From: Magnetospirillum fulvum MGU-K5 | GTDB lineage: Bacteria; Pseudomonadota; Alphaproteobacteria; Rhodospirillales; Magnetospirillaceae | Assembly (NCBI RefSeq): GCF_000442515.1 | Contig: NZ_AQPH01000016.1 | Span: forward strand, 1-57,607 | Direction of reading: 5' to 3' | DNA: 57,607 nucleotides | Part shown: piece by piece, positions 17,187-24,951 of the stretch | Numbering within the stretch: position 1 is the stretch's first letter | How the letters are laid out: each line of letters opens with the position of its first letter | Notes under the pieces: generated by a model | What the model was told of the DNA's origin: nothing | Databases searched by the model: none | The model's input: the letters and a program-made list of their open reading frames with translations, nothing else | Translations under genes and position numbers: made by a program

Positions 17187-17302
17187 CCCGAGGAAATCGA
17201 CAGGTCGGCGTCTATGATGGGCCGACTTACCCCGGCGTACACGATGACGGAGTTGGTACAGGATGCATCTGGACCACATTTACGGATTGCAGGAACGGCG
17301 GT
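17187..17302 (+). pseudogene. Decayed coding fragment, copy 1
   Basis: This stretch aligns with 17697-17812. In-frame it reads PEEIDRSASMMGRLTPAYTM and then diverges to a TAA. The equivalent in the other copy is a smoother amphipathic sequence. It appears to be the remnant of the 3' end of a small gene that was duplicated together with the structured element. No parent family recognised. Confidence 0.4.
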
Positions 17303-17304
17303 AA

Positions 17305-17663
17305 TTTCGCTTTTTAGCTCTGCGGTCAAATTGACAGCCCATCATCTCCCGGCTTAGTGTGGAGAGAGGGCCTTCGTTTTCCTCTCTTCGCCACTGCCCG
17401 CTTTGTAAGTGGGGACAGCGCGAGGACGGGAGAACGAAGGTCCGTGTCATCAAATATCTACACGCCCTGACCGCCACGCACGTCGTGGGCGGGAAAACGA
17501 TCGTCTCTGGATGGAATGGTTCCCCGCGAGGTGCTGCACGCCGTACGGCCATCATTGCCTGACGCCGCCCCCGAAGGGGCGTTTCCTCGCGCGGGAACCA
17601 GCGTCAATATACTCTCGCGTGATAAGCGTCTCAAGCGGCAGGAGCGTCAGTTCAAGCCCGACA
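17305..17663 (+). repeat. Structured repeat element, copy B (possible ncRNA)
   Basis: Second copy, the same order of stems as copy A. H1: gggccttcgtt (17368-17378) with aacgaaggtcc (17433-17443), one pair turned into a G-U wobble. H2 region: ccacg/cgtgg, shifted but still pairing. H3: ggttccccgcgagg (17518-17531) with cctcgcgcgggaacc (17585-17599), inner hairpin extended to cgcccc/ggggcg. Similarity to copy A continues past H3 to about 17663. Confidence 0.75.
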
Positions 17664-17696
17664 GAGATCCCGGACGCCCAGGTGGGGTCGTGGTCG

Positions 17697-17812
17697 CCCG
17701 AGGAAATCGACAAGGCGGTGTCGATGATGGGCCGGTTTACCGCGGCGGACACGATGGCGGGGCTGGCGCAGAATGACCTGGACCTGATCCACTCGTTGCT
17801 GGAACGGCGGGC
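17697..17812 (+). pseudogene. Coding fragment, copy 2
   Basis: In frame it reads PEEIDKAVSMMGRFTAADTM then AGLAQNDLDLIHSLLERR, a plausible amphipathic helical C-terminus, ending within the next repeat unit. It is the better preserved relative of 17187-17302. No start codon with a ribosome-binding site can be assigned, and no family is recognised. Confidence 0.4.
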
Positions 17813-17813
17813 C

Positions 17814-18100
17814 TTTCGCTTTTCAGCCCCCCTCGGTTATCGTTGGCTTCCCCCTCTTGTGTCGTCGCCGGAATGGCATGTCGTGCCGTGTGCTCGCCAT
17901 CTCCACCAATAGGTACCGCAAGAGGGGGAACTCGTTCCGCCCATCTCGATCCATAACCCTGACCACGGCACGCGCCGTGGGCGGAAAACGATCGTTTCAG
18001 AATGAGGAAGTCCCCGCCGAGGTTAACCGCGCCGTACGGCCATCATTGCCTAACGCCGCTCCGAAGAGCGCCCTTCGGTCGGGGACTGAAACCAATCTAC
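17814..18100 (+). repeat. Structured repeat element, copy C (possible ncRNA)
   Basis: Third and most diverged copy. H1 has a different sequence but still forms 12 perfect pairs: ttccccctcttg (17848-17859) with caagagggggaa (17919-17930). H2 is identical to copy A, in a block of about 45 conserved bases from 17949. H3: agtccccgccgagg (18009-18022) with its partner ending ggggact (18087), inner hairpin cgctc-cgaa-gagcg. Several pairs differ from copies A and B on both sides, which preserves pairing. The rest of the gap to 18259 shows nothing else except a weak NikR-like site. Confidence 0.75.
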
Positions 18101-18259
18101 ACGCCCGCGCCCCCCCTCAAACGGCAAAACGAACCGCCGCGCCAGAGAGCACGAGACCGGGCGGGTGGCGAAAACCCGGAAGGCGTGACGCAATATCCGC
18201 CGGTATGAATCTTCAGAAAATCGTATTACATTCCTTATGATCCGCTTAGGAGTGTTCCG

Positions 18260-19039
18260 ATGACCAATTTCACCCGGAAATCGCTGCTCCCTGCCCTTCT
18301 GCTGGCCTCGCTGCCCCTGGCCCCGTCCGCCCAGGCCCATTTCCAGGAAATCCTGCCCTCCACCGACATCGTCGCCGAAAGCGGCGACCGCACCGTCCGG
18401 CTGGACCTTCTCTTCACCCATCCGTTCGAGGGCGGGCCGGTGATGGAGATGGGGCCGCCGGTACAGTTCGGCGTGCTGGCCGATGGCAAGAAAACCGACC
18501 TGCGCGCGGCACTCGCCAAGAAGCCGGTCGAGGGCAAGACCGGCTATGAAGCGTCCTATCAGATCAAAGCGCCGGGCGATTACGTCTTCTATGTCGAGCC
18601 CGCGCCCTATTGGGAAGCAGCCGAGAAGAAATACATCGTCCATCATTCCAAGGTGGTGGTCGATTTCGGCTTGGGCGAAGGCTGGGACAAGCTGGTCGGT
18701 CTGCCCGTCGAAATCGAGCCACTGGTGCGTCCCTATGGCCTGTGGACCGGCAACCAGTTCCGCGGCATCGTCCGCAAGAACGGCAAGCCGGTTCCGTTCG
18801 CCGAGATCGAGGTCGAATGGGTCAATGACGGCTCTGTCAAGGCTCCGGCCGATCCTTTCGTCACCCAGGTCATCAAGGCCGACGCGTCGGGCCAGTTCTC
18901 CTACACCATGCCGCGCGCCGGCTGGTGGGGCTTCGCCGCTCTGACCGAGGGCGACAAGCCGATCAAGGGGCCGGACGGCAAACCCGCCAAGGTCGAAGTG
19001 GGCGGCCTGATCTGGGTCAAGGCTGTCGATATGAAATAA
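18260..19039 (+). CDS. nikK: Nickel transport component NikK-like (DUF4198)
   Basis: 259 residues with a signal peptide ending around SAQAHF; the mature protein begins near a histidine, typical for DUF4198 metal-handling proteins. The domain shows the family pattern [20 protein letters not shown], the [18 protein letters not shown] segment and a late PRAGWWGF. It is a periplasmic accessory subunit of NikKMLQO-type nickel/cobalt importers. It leads a five-gene operon with cbiM, nikL, cbiQ and cbiO, 53 bp ahead of cbiM. TTAGGAG lies upstream of its ATG. Confidence 0.85.
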   Translation: MTNFTRKSLLPALLLASLPLAPSAQAHFQEILPSTDIVAESGDRTVRLDLLFTHPFEGGPVMEMGPPVQFGVLADGKKTDLRAALAKKPVEGKTGYEASYQIKAPGDYVFYVEPAPYWEAAEKKYIVHHSKVVVDFGLGEGWDKLVGLPVEIEPLVRPYGLWTGNQFRGIVRKNGKPVPFAEIEVEWVNDGSVKAPADPFVTQVIKADASGQFSYTMPRAGWWGFAALTEGDKPIKGPDGKPAKVEVGGLIWVKAVDMK

Positions 19040-19092
19040 GACGGGCGGGGCCGACCTTTGTGCCCCGCCCCGATTTCCGGAGCAGCCCAGGC

Positions 19093-19734
19093 ATGGCGCA
19101 TATCCCCGACGGCGTTGTCTCGTTTCCGGTTCTGGCCGTCGGTGCCGCCGTCACGGTGGCCGGGTGCGCCTATGCGCTGAAGCGCCTGCCTCCGGAACGC
19201 ATTCCCCAGGCCGCCATCCTGTCGGCGGTGTTCTTCGTCGCCTCGCTGGTGCATTTCCCGGTCGGCCCCAGTTCCGTCCATCTGATCCTCAACGGGCTGA
19301 CCGGGGTGATCCTGGGTTGGGCCGCGTTTCCCGCCATCCTGATCGCCCTGCTGCTCCAGGCGGTGCTGTTCGGCTTTGGCGGCGTGGTGGTGCTGGGGGT
19401 CAACGTCATGAATATGGCGGTCCCGGCAGTGATCTGCGGGCTTTTGTTCGATGTCCTGTACCGGCGCACGGGCGACTCCCCCCGGCTGGCCGCGCTGGCC
19501 GCCGGGTTCTGCGGCGGTTTGGGCGTGCTGCTGACCACGCTGGCGGTCGCGCTGTCGCTGGGCGTGAGCGGGCGCGAGTTCCTCCCCGCCGCCAAACTGA
19601 TCGTCCTGACCCATGTTCCGGTGATGGTCGTCGAAGCGGTGTTCACCGCCGCCGCGATCGGTCTGGTGCTTCGGGTCAAGCCGGGCTTCATCGCCCGGCC
19701 CGGCCTATCCCCCGCCTGGGAGCGCGTCGAATGA
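19093..19734 (+). CDS. cbiM: Nickel/cobalt importer substrate-specific subunit (CbiM/NikM)
   Basis: 213 residues and about six or seven membrane helices. The start MAHIPDGVVSFPVL carries the N-terminal histidine of the metal site, and LVHFPVGPSSVHLILNG carries the second histidine region. In this family the N-terminal amine and His2 coordinate the metal; here Ala follows Met, so removal of Met would put His at position 2. Start 19093 is set by this motif (the open frame runs further upstream). Overlaps nikL by ATGA. The nearby nikR favours nickel over cobalt. Confidence 0.93.
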   Translation: MAHIPDGVVSFPVLAVGAAVTVAGCAYALKRLPPERIPQAAILSAVFFVASLVHFPVGPSSVHLILNGLTGVILGWAAFPAILIALLLQAVLFGFGGVVVLGVNVMNMAVPAVICGLLFDVLYRRTGDSPRLAALAAGFCGGLGVLLTTLAVALSLGVSGREFLPAAKLIVLTHVPVMVVEAVFTAAAIGLVLRVKPGFIARPGLSPAWERVE

Positions 19735-20336
19735 TAAGACGGTTTGCCTTCGTCATCGCCGTGATCGCGCTGGCGCTGGGGACGGGCAGCCCGCCCGCCC
19801 TGGCCCACAAGATGAAGATTTTCGCCTCGGCCACCGGCGCGACGATCCTTGGCTATGCCTATTTCAATGCCGACAGCCGGGCCGTGCAGACCAAGGTGAG
19901 TGTGCGTGGCGCCGACGGCAGCACGGTCTTTACCGGTGTGACCGACGACAAGGGGCAGTTCGCCGTCCAGGCCACTCGCCGGATGGACCACCATATCTCC
20001 GTGATCGGCGATGACGGCCACATGGCCACCTTCACCGTCACCGCCGCCGAATTGCCCGACAGCCTGCCCCCGGCCGGAGGCGCGGCACCGGCCCCGGCGG
20101 CGGCGGTTCCGGCTGCCGCTGCGGCAACGGTGGTTGGGTCCGACGATCTGCGGAACTTCATCGACCAGAGCGTTTCGCGCCAGTTGCGCCCCTTGCGCGA
20201 ACAGATCGACGCCTATCAGGAAAAAATCTGGCTGCACGACGTGATCGGCGGCATCGGCTATATCGTCGGCGTGGCCGGGCTGGCCTTTGGTTTCGCCAAT
20301 CGCAGGCGACGCCCCCAGGTGACGGAGCCATCGTGA
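19731..20336 (+). CDS. NikL/CbiL-like importer subunit
   Basis: 201 residues: signal peptide (IRRFAFVIAVIALALGTGS... ALA) followed by HKMKIF, a carboxypeptidase-regulatory-like fold (KVSVRGADGSTVFTGVTDDKG), a Pro/Ala linker, a short coiled segment (LREQIDAYQEKIWL) and one C-terminal transmembrane helix (IGGIGYIVGVAGLAFGF) with a basic tail. This architecture matches the NikL component of NikKMLQO importers. Its ATG overlaps the cbiM stop and its stop overlaps the GTG of cbiQ. Confidence 0.82.
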   Translation: MIRRFAFVIAVIALALGTGSPPALAHKMKIFASATGATILGYAYFNADSRAVQTKVSVRGADGSTVFTGVTDDKGQFAVQATRRMDHHISVIGDDGHMATFTVTAAELPDSLPPAGGAAPAPAAAVPAAAAATVVGSDDLRNFIDQSVSRQLRPLREQIDAYQEKIWLHDVIGGIGYIVGVAGLAFGFANRRRRPQVTEPS

Positions 20337-21148
20337 GCGGGCTGCATCGCCACACCGGGAGCACCTGCCTGCTGGATGAGGCGTGCGCCGATCACGCCTG
20401 TCTGCATCCGCCGCTGGAACGCGGCGGGCTGATCCAACGCCTCGATCCGCGCAGCCGCGTCCTTGCCGCTGTTAGCTTCGCCCTGCTGGTGGTGGCGCTG
20501 TCCCATCTGCCGACGCTGGCCGTGGCGGTGGCGCTGGCGGTGGTCGCCGCCGTGCTGGCGCGGCTGGAGGTGGGAACGACCCTCCGCCGTCTGCTGGCGC
20601 TGGAGGGCTTCATGGTGCTGGCCCTGATGATGCTGCCATTCACCGTGCCGGGCGACCCCTTGTTCACCGTCGGCGGGCTGGAGGCCTCGCGCCAGGGAGC
20701 GGTGCAGGCGCTGGTGATCCTGTTGAAGGCCAATGCCGTGGTGCTGATGGTGCTGGCCCTGGTCGGGTCGATGGATACCGTCACCTTGGGCCAGGCGCTG
20801 CGGCGGCTGGGCGCGCCGGAAAAGCTGGTGCAGCTTTATCTGTTCACCGTCCGCTACCTCGATGTGTTGCACCGGGAATATCGCCGCCTTCGCACCGCGA
20901 TGCGGGCGCGCGCCTTCACGATGCGCAGCAACCGCCATACCTGGACCTCGATCGGCTATCTGTTCGGGATGCTGATGGTGCGCAGTGTCGAGCGGTCGGA
21001 ACGGATCGTCGCGGCGATGCGCTGCCGGGGCTTTGACGGCACCTTTCCGAGCCTGGAGACGCCGACCCGCTTTCAGCGCCCGGATGGGCTGTTCGCGCTG
21101 GCGTCGCTCGCCGGTATGGTCATGCTGATGACGATCGAGAGCCTGTGA
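20333..21148 (+). CDS. cbiQ: Energy-coupling transmembrane subunit CbiQ
   Basis: 271 residues with several hydrophobic helices and the cytoplasmic coupling motifs of ECF T components: EYRRLRTAMRARAFT and VERSERIVAAMRCRGFDG (two A-R-G type short helices that contact the ATPase). The N-terminal region contains an unusual His/Cys-rich stretch (HRHTGSTCLL..CADHACLH) that could bind metal. Starts with GTG overlapping nikL, and its stop overlaps the start of cbiO. Confidence 0.92.
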   Translation: MSGLHRHTGSTCLLDEACADHACLHPPLERGGLIQRLDPRSRVLAAVSFALLVVALSHLPTLAVAVALAVVAAVLARLEVGTTLRRLLALEGFMVLALMMLPFTVPGDPLFTVGGLEASRQGAVQALVILLKANAVVLMVLALVGSMDTVTLGQALRRLGAPEKLVQLYLFTVRYLDVLHREYRRLRTAMRARAFTMRSNRHTWTSIGYLFGMLMVRSVERSERIVAAMRCRGFDGTFPSLETPTRFQRPDGLFALASLAGMVMLMTIESL

Positions 21149-21807
21149 CGATGCCCCCGTTCTTTCGTTTGGACGGCGTCAGCTTCGCCTATGACCACGC
21201 CCATCCGGTGCTGGCGGGGGCCTGTTTCCGCCTTGCTCCCGGCGAGAAGGTCGCGTTGACCGGCCCGAACGGGGCGGGAAAGACCACGCTGTTCCATCTG
21301 ATGGTCGGCCTGCTGAAGCCCTCGTCCGGCACCATCGAAGCCTTTGGCGCGCCGCGCCGGACCGAACGGGAGTTCAAAGAGGTGCGTGCCCGCGCGGGCA
21401 TCCTGTTTCAGGACAGCGACGACCAATTGTTCTGCCCGACCGTGGCCGAGGACGTCGCCTTCGGTCCGATGAATCTGGGCCAATCCCCGGCAGACGCCCG
21501 CATCATCGTCGGCCAGACGCTGGAGATGCTGGGCCTGAACGGGTTCGAGACCCGGATCACCCACACCCTGTCGGGGGGGCAGAAGCGTCTGGTCGCGCTG
21601 GCCACCGTGCTGGCGATGCGTCCCGACGTGCTGCTGCTCGACGAGCCCACCAACGCCCTCGACGAAGCCACCGAGGCGCGGCTGACCGAGATCCTGCTGG
21701 GTCTGCCCCAGGCGATGGTCATCATCTCGCACGACCGGGCCTTTCTCGACCGCATCGCGACGCGGCGGGTGCGGCTCGACCACGGCCGGTTAAGCGAGAT
21801 CGGCTGA
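21145..21807 (+). CDS. cbiO: ATPase subunit of the nickel importer (CbiO/NikO)
   Basis: 220-residue ABC ATPase with Walker A GPNGAGKTT, Q-loop LFQDSDDQLF (the double Q/D typical of ECF ATPases), signature LSGGQKRL, Walker B VLLLDEPTNALD and switch His in ISHDRAF. It powers the CbiMQ complex. GTG 21145 overlaps the cbiQ stop; ATG 21151 is the alternative start. Last gene of the operon, convergent with nikR. Confidence 0.94.
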   Translation: MTMPPFFRLDGVSFAYDHAHPVLAGACFRLAPGEKVALTGPNGAGKTTLFHLMVGLLKPSSGTIEAFGAPRRTEREFKEVRARAGILFQDSDDQLFCPTVAEDVAFGPMNLGQSPADARIIVGQTLEMLGLNGFETRITHTLSGGQKRLVALATVLAMRPDVLLLDEPTNALDEATEARLTEILLGLPQAMVIISHDRAFLDRIATRRVRLDHGRLSEIG

Positions 21808-21834
21808 TCGCCGCCCCGGCGTTCGCGGGTCCGA

Positions 21835-22329
21835 TCAGGTCTTCGGACTGCTGTGGACATGCGGATGCGAGTGCGGATGGGCATGTCCGTCGCCGTCATC
21901 GTGATGGTGGTGGCTGTCGGTCACCTTCACCTCGACCGGCACGGCGTTCAGCGCCCCGTGGCGCACCCCGGTTTCCGCCATGATCGCATCGGCGAAACGC
22001 CGCACCGACGCCGTCGCCCCTTGGAGGATGCTGACCTCCATGCAATTCTCGTGGTCGAGATGGAGGTGCAGGGTCGAGTGGGTCAGATCGTGATGGGCGT
22101 GGCTGGCCTGGACCAGCCGCCGCGACAGATCCCGCTCGTTATGATTGTAGATATAAGACAGGCAGGCGATACACTGGCCGCTGTCAGCATCGGCCAACCG
22201 CTCGTTTTCGAGAACCTGGCGCAGGACATCGCGCACTGCTTCCGAGCGGTTATCGTATCCCCGGCGGTGGATGTAATCGTCAAATTGCGCCAGCAATGTC
22301 TCGTCGAGCGAAACCGTGAAGCGGTCCAT
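21835..22329 (-). CDS. nikR: Nickel-responsive repressor NikR
   Basis: 164 residues. Ribbon-helix-helix N-terminus (MDRFTVSLDETLLAQFDDYI, RSEAVRDVLRQ) followed by the ACT-like nickel-binding domain with HSTLHLHLDHENCMEV, which supplies the high-affinity His/His/Cys ligands. The C-terminus carries an extra His/Asp-rich tail (HHHHDDGDGHAHPHSHPHVH), not part of the basic fold, perhaps for nickel storage or sensing. It lies tail-to-tail with cbiO, 27 bp apart, and very probably controls the importer operon. Confidence 0.95.
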   Translation of the reverse strand: MDRFTVSLDETLLAQFDDYIHRRGYDNRSEAVRDVLRQVLENERLADADSGQCIACLSYIYNHNERDLSRRLVQASHAHHDLTHSTLHLHLDHENCMEVSILQGATASVRRFADAIMAETGVRHGALNAVPVEVKVTDSHHHHDDGDGHAHPHSHPHVHSSPKT

Positions 22330-22401
22330 CGGCGTGCCTCCCTGTTATGCTCCTTCGATAGCACAAGACAACGCCGATGACGTCCCGGCTTACGTAAAAA
22401 C

Positions 22402-22842
22402 CTAATCGACCTCATTTGCCGTCAGGAACATCGCCTTTTCGAGAGCGGCAAAAAATTGCTGATACGGAGCCGCATCAGAAACCGCCGACAAATTGTATTG
22501 AGCGCTGGCACGCACCGCAATTTGGGTTGTGCCGCGCGGACGGATGGTAATGGTCATCCGCATCGCATAACCGGATAACTTTGTCGCGCTGACCATTCCA
22601 AGCGTCTCGTCCGCCTTATCGACGACAAAACCAAGATCCTGGAGCGTCGCAATAACGTTGCGCAGGGTCAGCATCTTGTCGGTCGTATCGAAGGCACGGG
22701 TCTGAACCGCGCGTAATTCAACCTGACTCTTGTCTGTCAGGAGAACCTGCTGGCGTGAATCGGTTTGACACCCCCCCAAGACAAGAAGGAGGGCGCACCC
22801 GCAGACCAGCGAAAACAGCCCCCTGACTGAAATCCGGGTCAT
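22402..22842 (-). CDS. Small lipoprotein, family B (second copy)
   Basis: 146 residues with a lipoprotein signal (ALLLVLGGC, Cys at ~25). The mature part carries RAVQTRAFDTTD, then LRNVIATLQDLGFVVDKADE and a strand-rich segment with ITIRPRGTTQIAVRA. It is paralogous to the protein at 23867-24403 (same QTRA(F/Y)DTTD, VATLQD, VSATKLS, PRGT landmarks). Its ATG overlaps the stop of the preceding gene (ATGA). Last gene of a five-gene lipoprotein operon. Function unknown. Confidence 0.85.
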   Translation of the reverse strand: MTRISVRGLFSLVCGCALLLVLGGCQTDSRQQVLLTDKSQVELRAVQTRAFDTTDKMLTLRNVIATLQDLGFVVDKADETLGMVSATKLSGYAMRMTITIRPRGTTQIAVRASAQYNLSAVSDAAPYQQFFAALEKAMFLTANEVD

Positions 22843-23393
22843 ATCTGGTGCGCCTCCAGAAACACGGACTCAGACAGTTTGTCGAAGAACCGCTGATAGA
22901 TCACCGGATCGGCGATGGCCTCGACCCGTGACACCTGGCGTTTGTTGTTCCACACGATTCGCTGAAAGGTGACGCGAACCACCACCGCCGCCTTATCGGA
23001 CGCTGGCCGGGTAACAATAGAAACGCGGATTTTCTGCAACAGATCCCATTCCGGGTCCGCTCGGCCGCCCAGAGCCGTAATCAGCGCGGCGATGAACACC
23101 TGTCCGGCCATCTGCTGCGACTCGATCGCGTCACGGTCTTTGGAACCGACAATCAGGCCACTGCGTGTCGCCACTTCCTCAATGGTGAACCCCAAATCCT
23201 GAAGCACCGCCGACGTCGCGGACAAGATGGCCGACTCGTCCTTGGTATCGAAACGACGGGTCTGCATCTGCCGCTGGGCCATGCTTTCCGGGGCCAGAGT
23301 CAGAGCCGATTTCTGCTGTTGCAGATCGTCGCTCTGGCAGCCTCCGAGCGTGAGCACCATCATAGCCAGAAAAAGGGCGCGCACAGGAAGCAC
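22839..23393 (-). CDS. Small lipoprotein, family A (second copy)
   Basis: About 184 residues. Lipobox LTLGGC follows a short signal; the mature part has QMQTRRFDTKDE, LSATSAVLQDLGFTIEEV, LIVGSKDRDA and a late VTFQRIVWNNKRQ. Paralogous to 24400-24951 (shared TRR(F/Y)DT, LQDLGFT, V(A/G)SK.RDA and FFxKLS-(E/G)-VFLE). GTG at 23393 or 23384 are possible starts; the open frame extends into the upstream gene, but that part is not signal-like. Function unknown. Confidence 0.82.
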   Translation of the reverse strand: MLPVRALFLAMMVLTLGGCQSDDLQQQKSALTLAPESMAQRQMQTRRFDTKDESAILSATSAVLQDLGFTIEEVATRSGLIVGSKDRDAIESQQMAGQVFIAALITALGGRADPEWDLLQKIRVSIVTRPASDKAAVVVRVTFQRIVWNNKRQVSRVEAIADPVIYQRFFDKLSESVFLEAHQI

Positions 23394-23397
23394 CCGC

Positions 23398-23862
23398 TCA
23401 GAAGCTGCTGGAGCGATACGCGAAATCGCGGACCAGATTGTTCTCGTCAAATTTCACGATGACGGTCAACGTCCGTTGCGACGTGCTGGTGGCCCCGGCC
23501 CCGCTTTGGTAGCCCGCACCGCCGCCGCCGCCGAGAAGACCGGCGCCAATCAGCCCGCCGCCCAAAATCAGCGCATTGACCCCGCCGGAACTGGACGAAT
23601 GCACCGTCTCGGTCGAGATTTTGTCATAGACCCAGGTTTCACGACGCTTGTCATCGGTGGTCACCATGTTGGGTGCCCCCAAGACCTCGACGACATCGGA
23701 GCCGCTCATCCCGACGCGAATCTCCCTCTGCACTTTTCCCACCGTGATTTTGCTTCCGGCGTCCTGGGCTTTATGGACTTCGGCGGCGTGTTCCGACGCG
23801 CTTTGACACCCCGAAACCGTCATGGCGAAAGCAATGGCGGCAGGTCCGATGATGGTACGCAT
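23398..23862 (-). CDS. BamE/SmpA-like lipoprotein
   Basis: 154 residues from MRTIIGPAAIAFAMTVSGC (lipobox VSGC). The mature part has the BamE-like pattern EIRVGMSGSDVVEVLGAPNMV then ETWVYDK, followed by a glycine-rich insertion (LILGGGLIGAGLLGGGGGAG) and a final LTVIVKFDENNLVRDFAYR. This 'small protein A' fold is used in outer-membrane assembly factors and many unrelated lipoproteins, so a Bam role should not be assumed. It sits in the centre of the A-B-C-A-B lipoprotein operon, 4 bp from its upstream neighbour. Confidence 0.85.
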   Translation of the reverse strand: MRTIIGPAAIAFAMTVSGCQSASEHAAEVHKAQDAGSKITVGKVQREIRVGMSGSDVVEVLGAPNMVTTDDKRRETWVYDKISTETVHSSSSGGVNALILGGGLIGAGLLGGGGGAGYQSGAGATSTSQRTLTVIVKFDENNLVRDFAYRSSSF

Positions 23863-23866
23863 CGCG

Positions 23867-24403
23867 TTAATTCCCCTGTGCTGGTGTCGGTTTGGAAACA
23901 GGTTCAGACGCTGGGATGGAACCGCTGACCGCTTTATTCGGAGCAACGGATTGTCCACCCCCACTGTCTTCGACTTGAAGCGCCTGAAGGAACATCGCCT
24001 TCGATAAAGGCTCGAAAAACAGCTTCTGATAAAATTGCGGGTCGTCGACCTGGGTATTCCTCGCCTCGATCTTGACCATCGCGTTGGCACGGACCGTCAT
24101 CTGCGACGTCCCGCGCGGATAAACCGTGGCCGTCAGCCGCAAGGTAGACAATTTGGTGGCCGAAACCGTTCCCGCCAACGGTTCCACCTTGTCGAGGGTA
24201 TAGCCCATATCTTGCAGCGTGGCGACGATGGCACGGAGCGTCTTGTTACGGTCTGTCGTGTCATAGGCACGAGTCTGCATGGCCCGGAGTTCAACGGCGG
24301 GCTTTGCGCTCAGCACATCGGGGGCGACTTGGTCAGGCCGTTGACAGGCGGAAAGCGACAGCGCCATGGCGGCAGCCGCAACGATTGTCGTCAGACGCTT
24401 CAT
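23867..24403 (-). CDS. Small lipoprotein, family B (first copy)
   Basis: 178 residues; lipoprotein signal MKRLTTIVAAAAMALSLSAC. Mature part: RAMQTRAYDTTDRNKTLRA, VATLQDMGYTLDKVE, VSATKLSTLRL, YPRGTSQMTV, then FFEPLSKAMFLQ, and a Pro/Ser-rich tail of ~30 residues absent from the second copy. ATGA overlap with the upstream family A gene implies translational coupling, as in the other A-B pair. Function unknown. Confidence 0.86.
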   Translation of the reverse strand: MKRLTTIVAAAAMALSLSACQRPDQVAPDVLSAKPAVELRAMQTRAYDTTDRNKTLRAIVATLQDMGYTLDKVEPLAGTVSATKLSTLRLTATVYPRGTSQMTVRANAMVKIEARNTQVDDPQFYQKLFFEPLSKAMFLQALQVEDSGGGQSVAPNKAVSGSIPASEPVSKPTPAQGN

Positions 24404-24951
24404 ATCTCGTGCCCCTCAAGGAAAACCCCACCGGAAAGTTTGGTGAAAAACTCTCGGTAGATTTCAGGATCCTGGATCAGTTCCGCACGAGAGAGGCCGT
24501 TTTTGGTCTGAATAATTCGATCGAAGCTGACCCTCACATCGACCTGTTTGGAGTTTGCGATCGGCGTGGTGACCAGTGTGACCACGATAGTCTGATCCTT
24601 AGCCCAATCCGGATTGTGGTAGCTGCCAAGCAGGGCCATTGCAATGGTCAGCGCCACTTGCCCCGCCACTTCTCCTGCTTCCTCGGCATCGCGTTGTTTC
24701 GAGGCAACGAGAACCCCCACCTCGGACGATGATTCGGTCAGCGTAAAGCCAAGATCCTGCAAAGTCTGGGTCGCAGCCGACAGGATCGCCGTCTGGTCCG
24801 TCGTATCGTAGCGCCTTGTTTCCAACGCCCGCAACTTTACCGCCCCTTCGGGCGCCACTCCGATTCTCATCGCGATGTCATTTGGCGTCTGACACGCTGT
24901 CAAACAGATAGCCACGGCAAGCGTCGCGGCCACAATACGCCCCTTTACCAT
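24400..24951 (-). CDS. Small lipoprotein, family A (first copy)
   Basis: About 183 residues from MVKGRIVAATLAVAICLTAC (lipobox CLTAC). Mature part: RALETRRYDTTDQTAILSAA, TLQDLGFTLTES, VLVASKQRDAEEAGEVAGQV, a hydrophobic stretch TIAMALLG, VSFDRIIQTKNG, and the end YREFFTKLSGGVFLEGHEI. First gene of the operon. ATG 24951 has GGGGG 6 nt upstream; ATG 24972 would add seven residues ahead of the signal. Function unknown. Confidence 0.85.
   Translation of the reverse strand: MVKGRIVAATLAVAICLTACQTPNDIAMRIGVAPEGAVKLRALETRRYDTTDQTAILSAATQTLQDLGFTLTESSSEVGVLVASKQRDAEEAGEVAGQVALTIAMALLGSYHNPDWAKDQTIVVTLVTTPIANSKQVDVRVSFDRIIQTKNGLSRAELIQDPEIYREFFTKLSGGVFLEGHEI

Noticed and set aside
18100-18259. Cobalamin or NiCo riboswitch before the nickel operon
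   Set aside because: No B12 box or matching conserved fold; the region is short and only a weak NikR-like dyad is seen.
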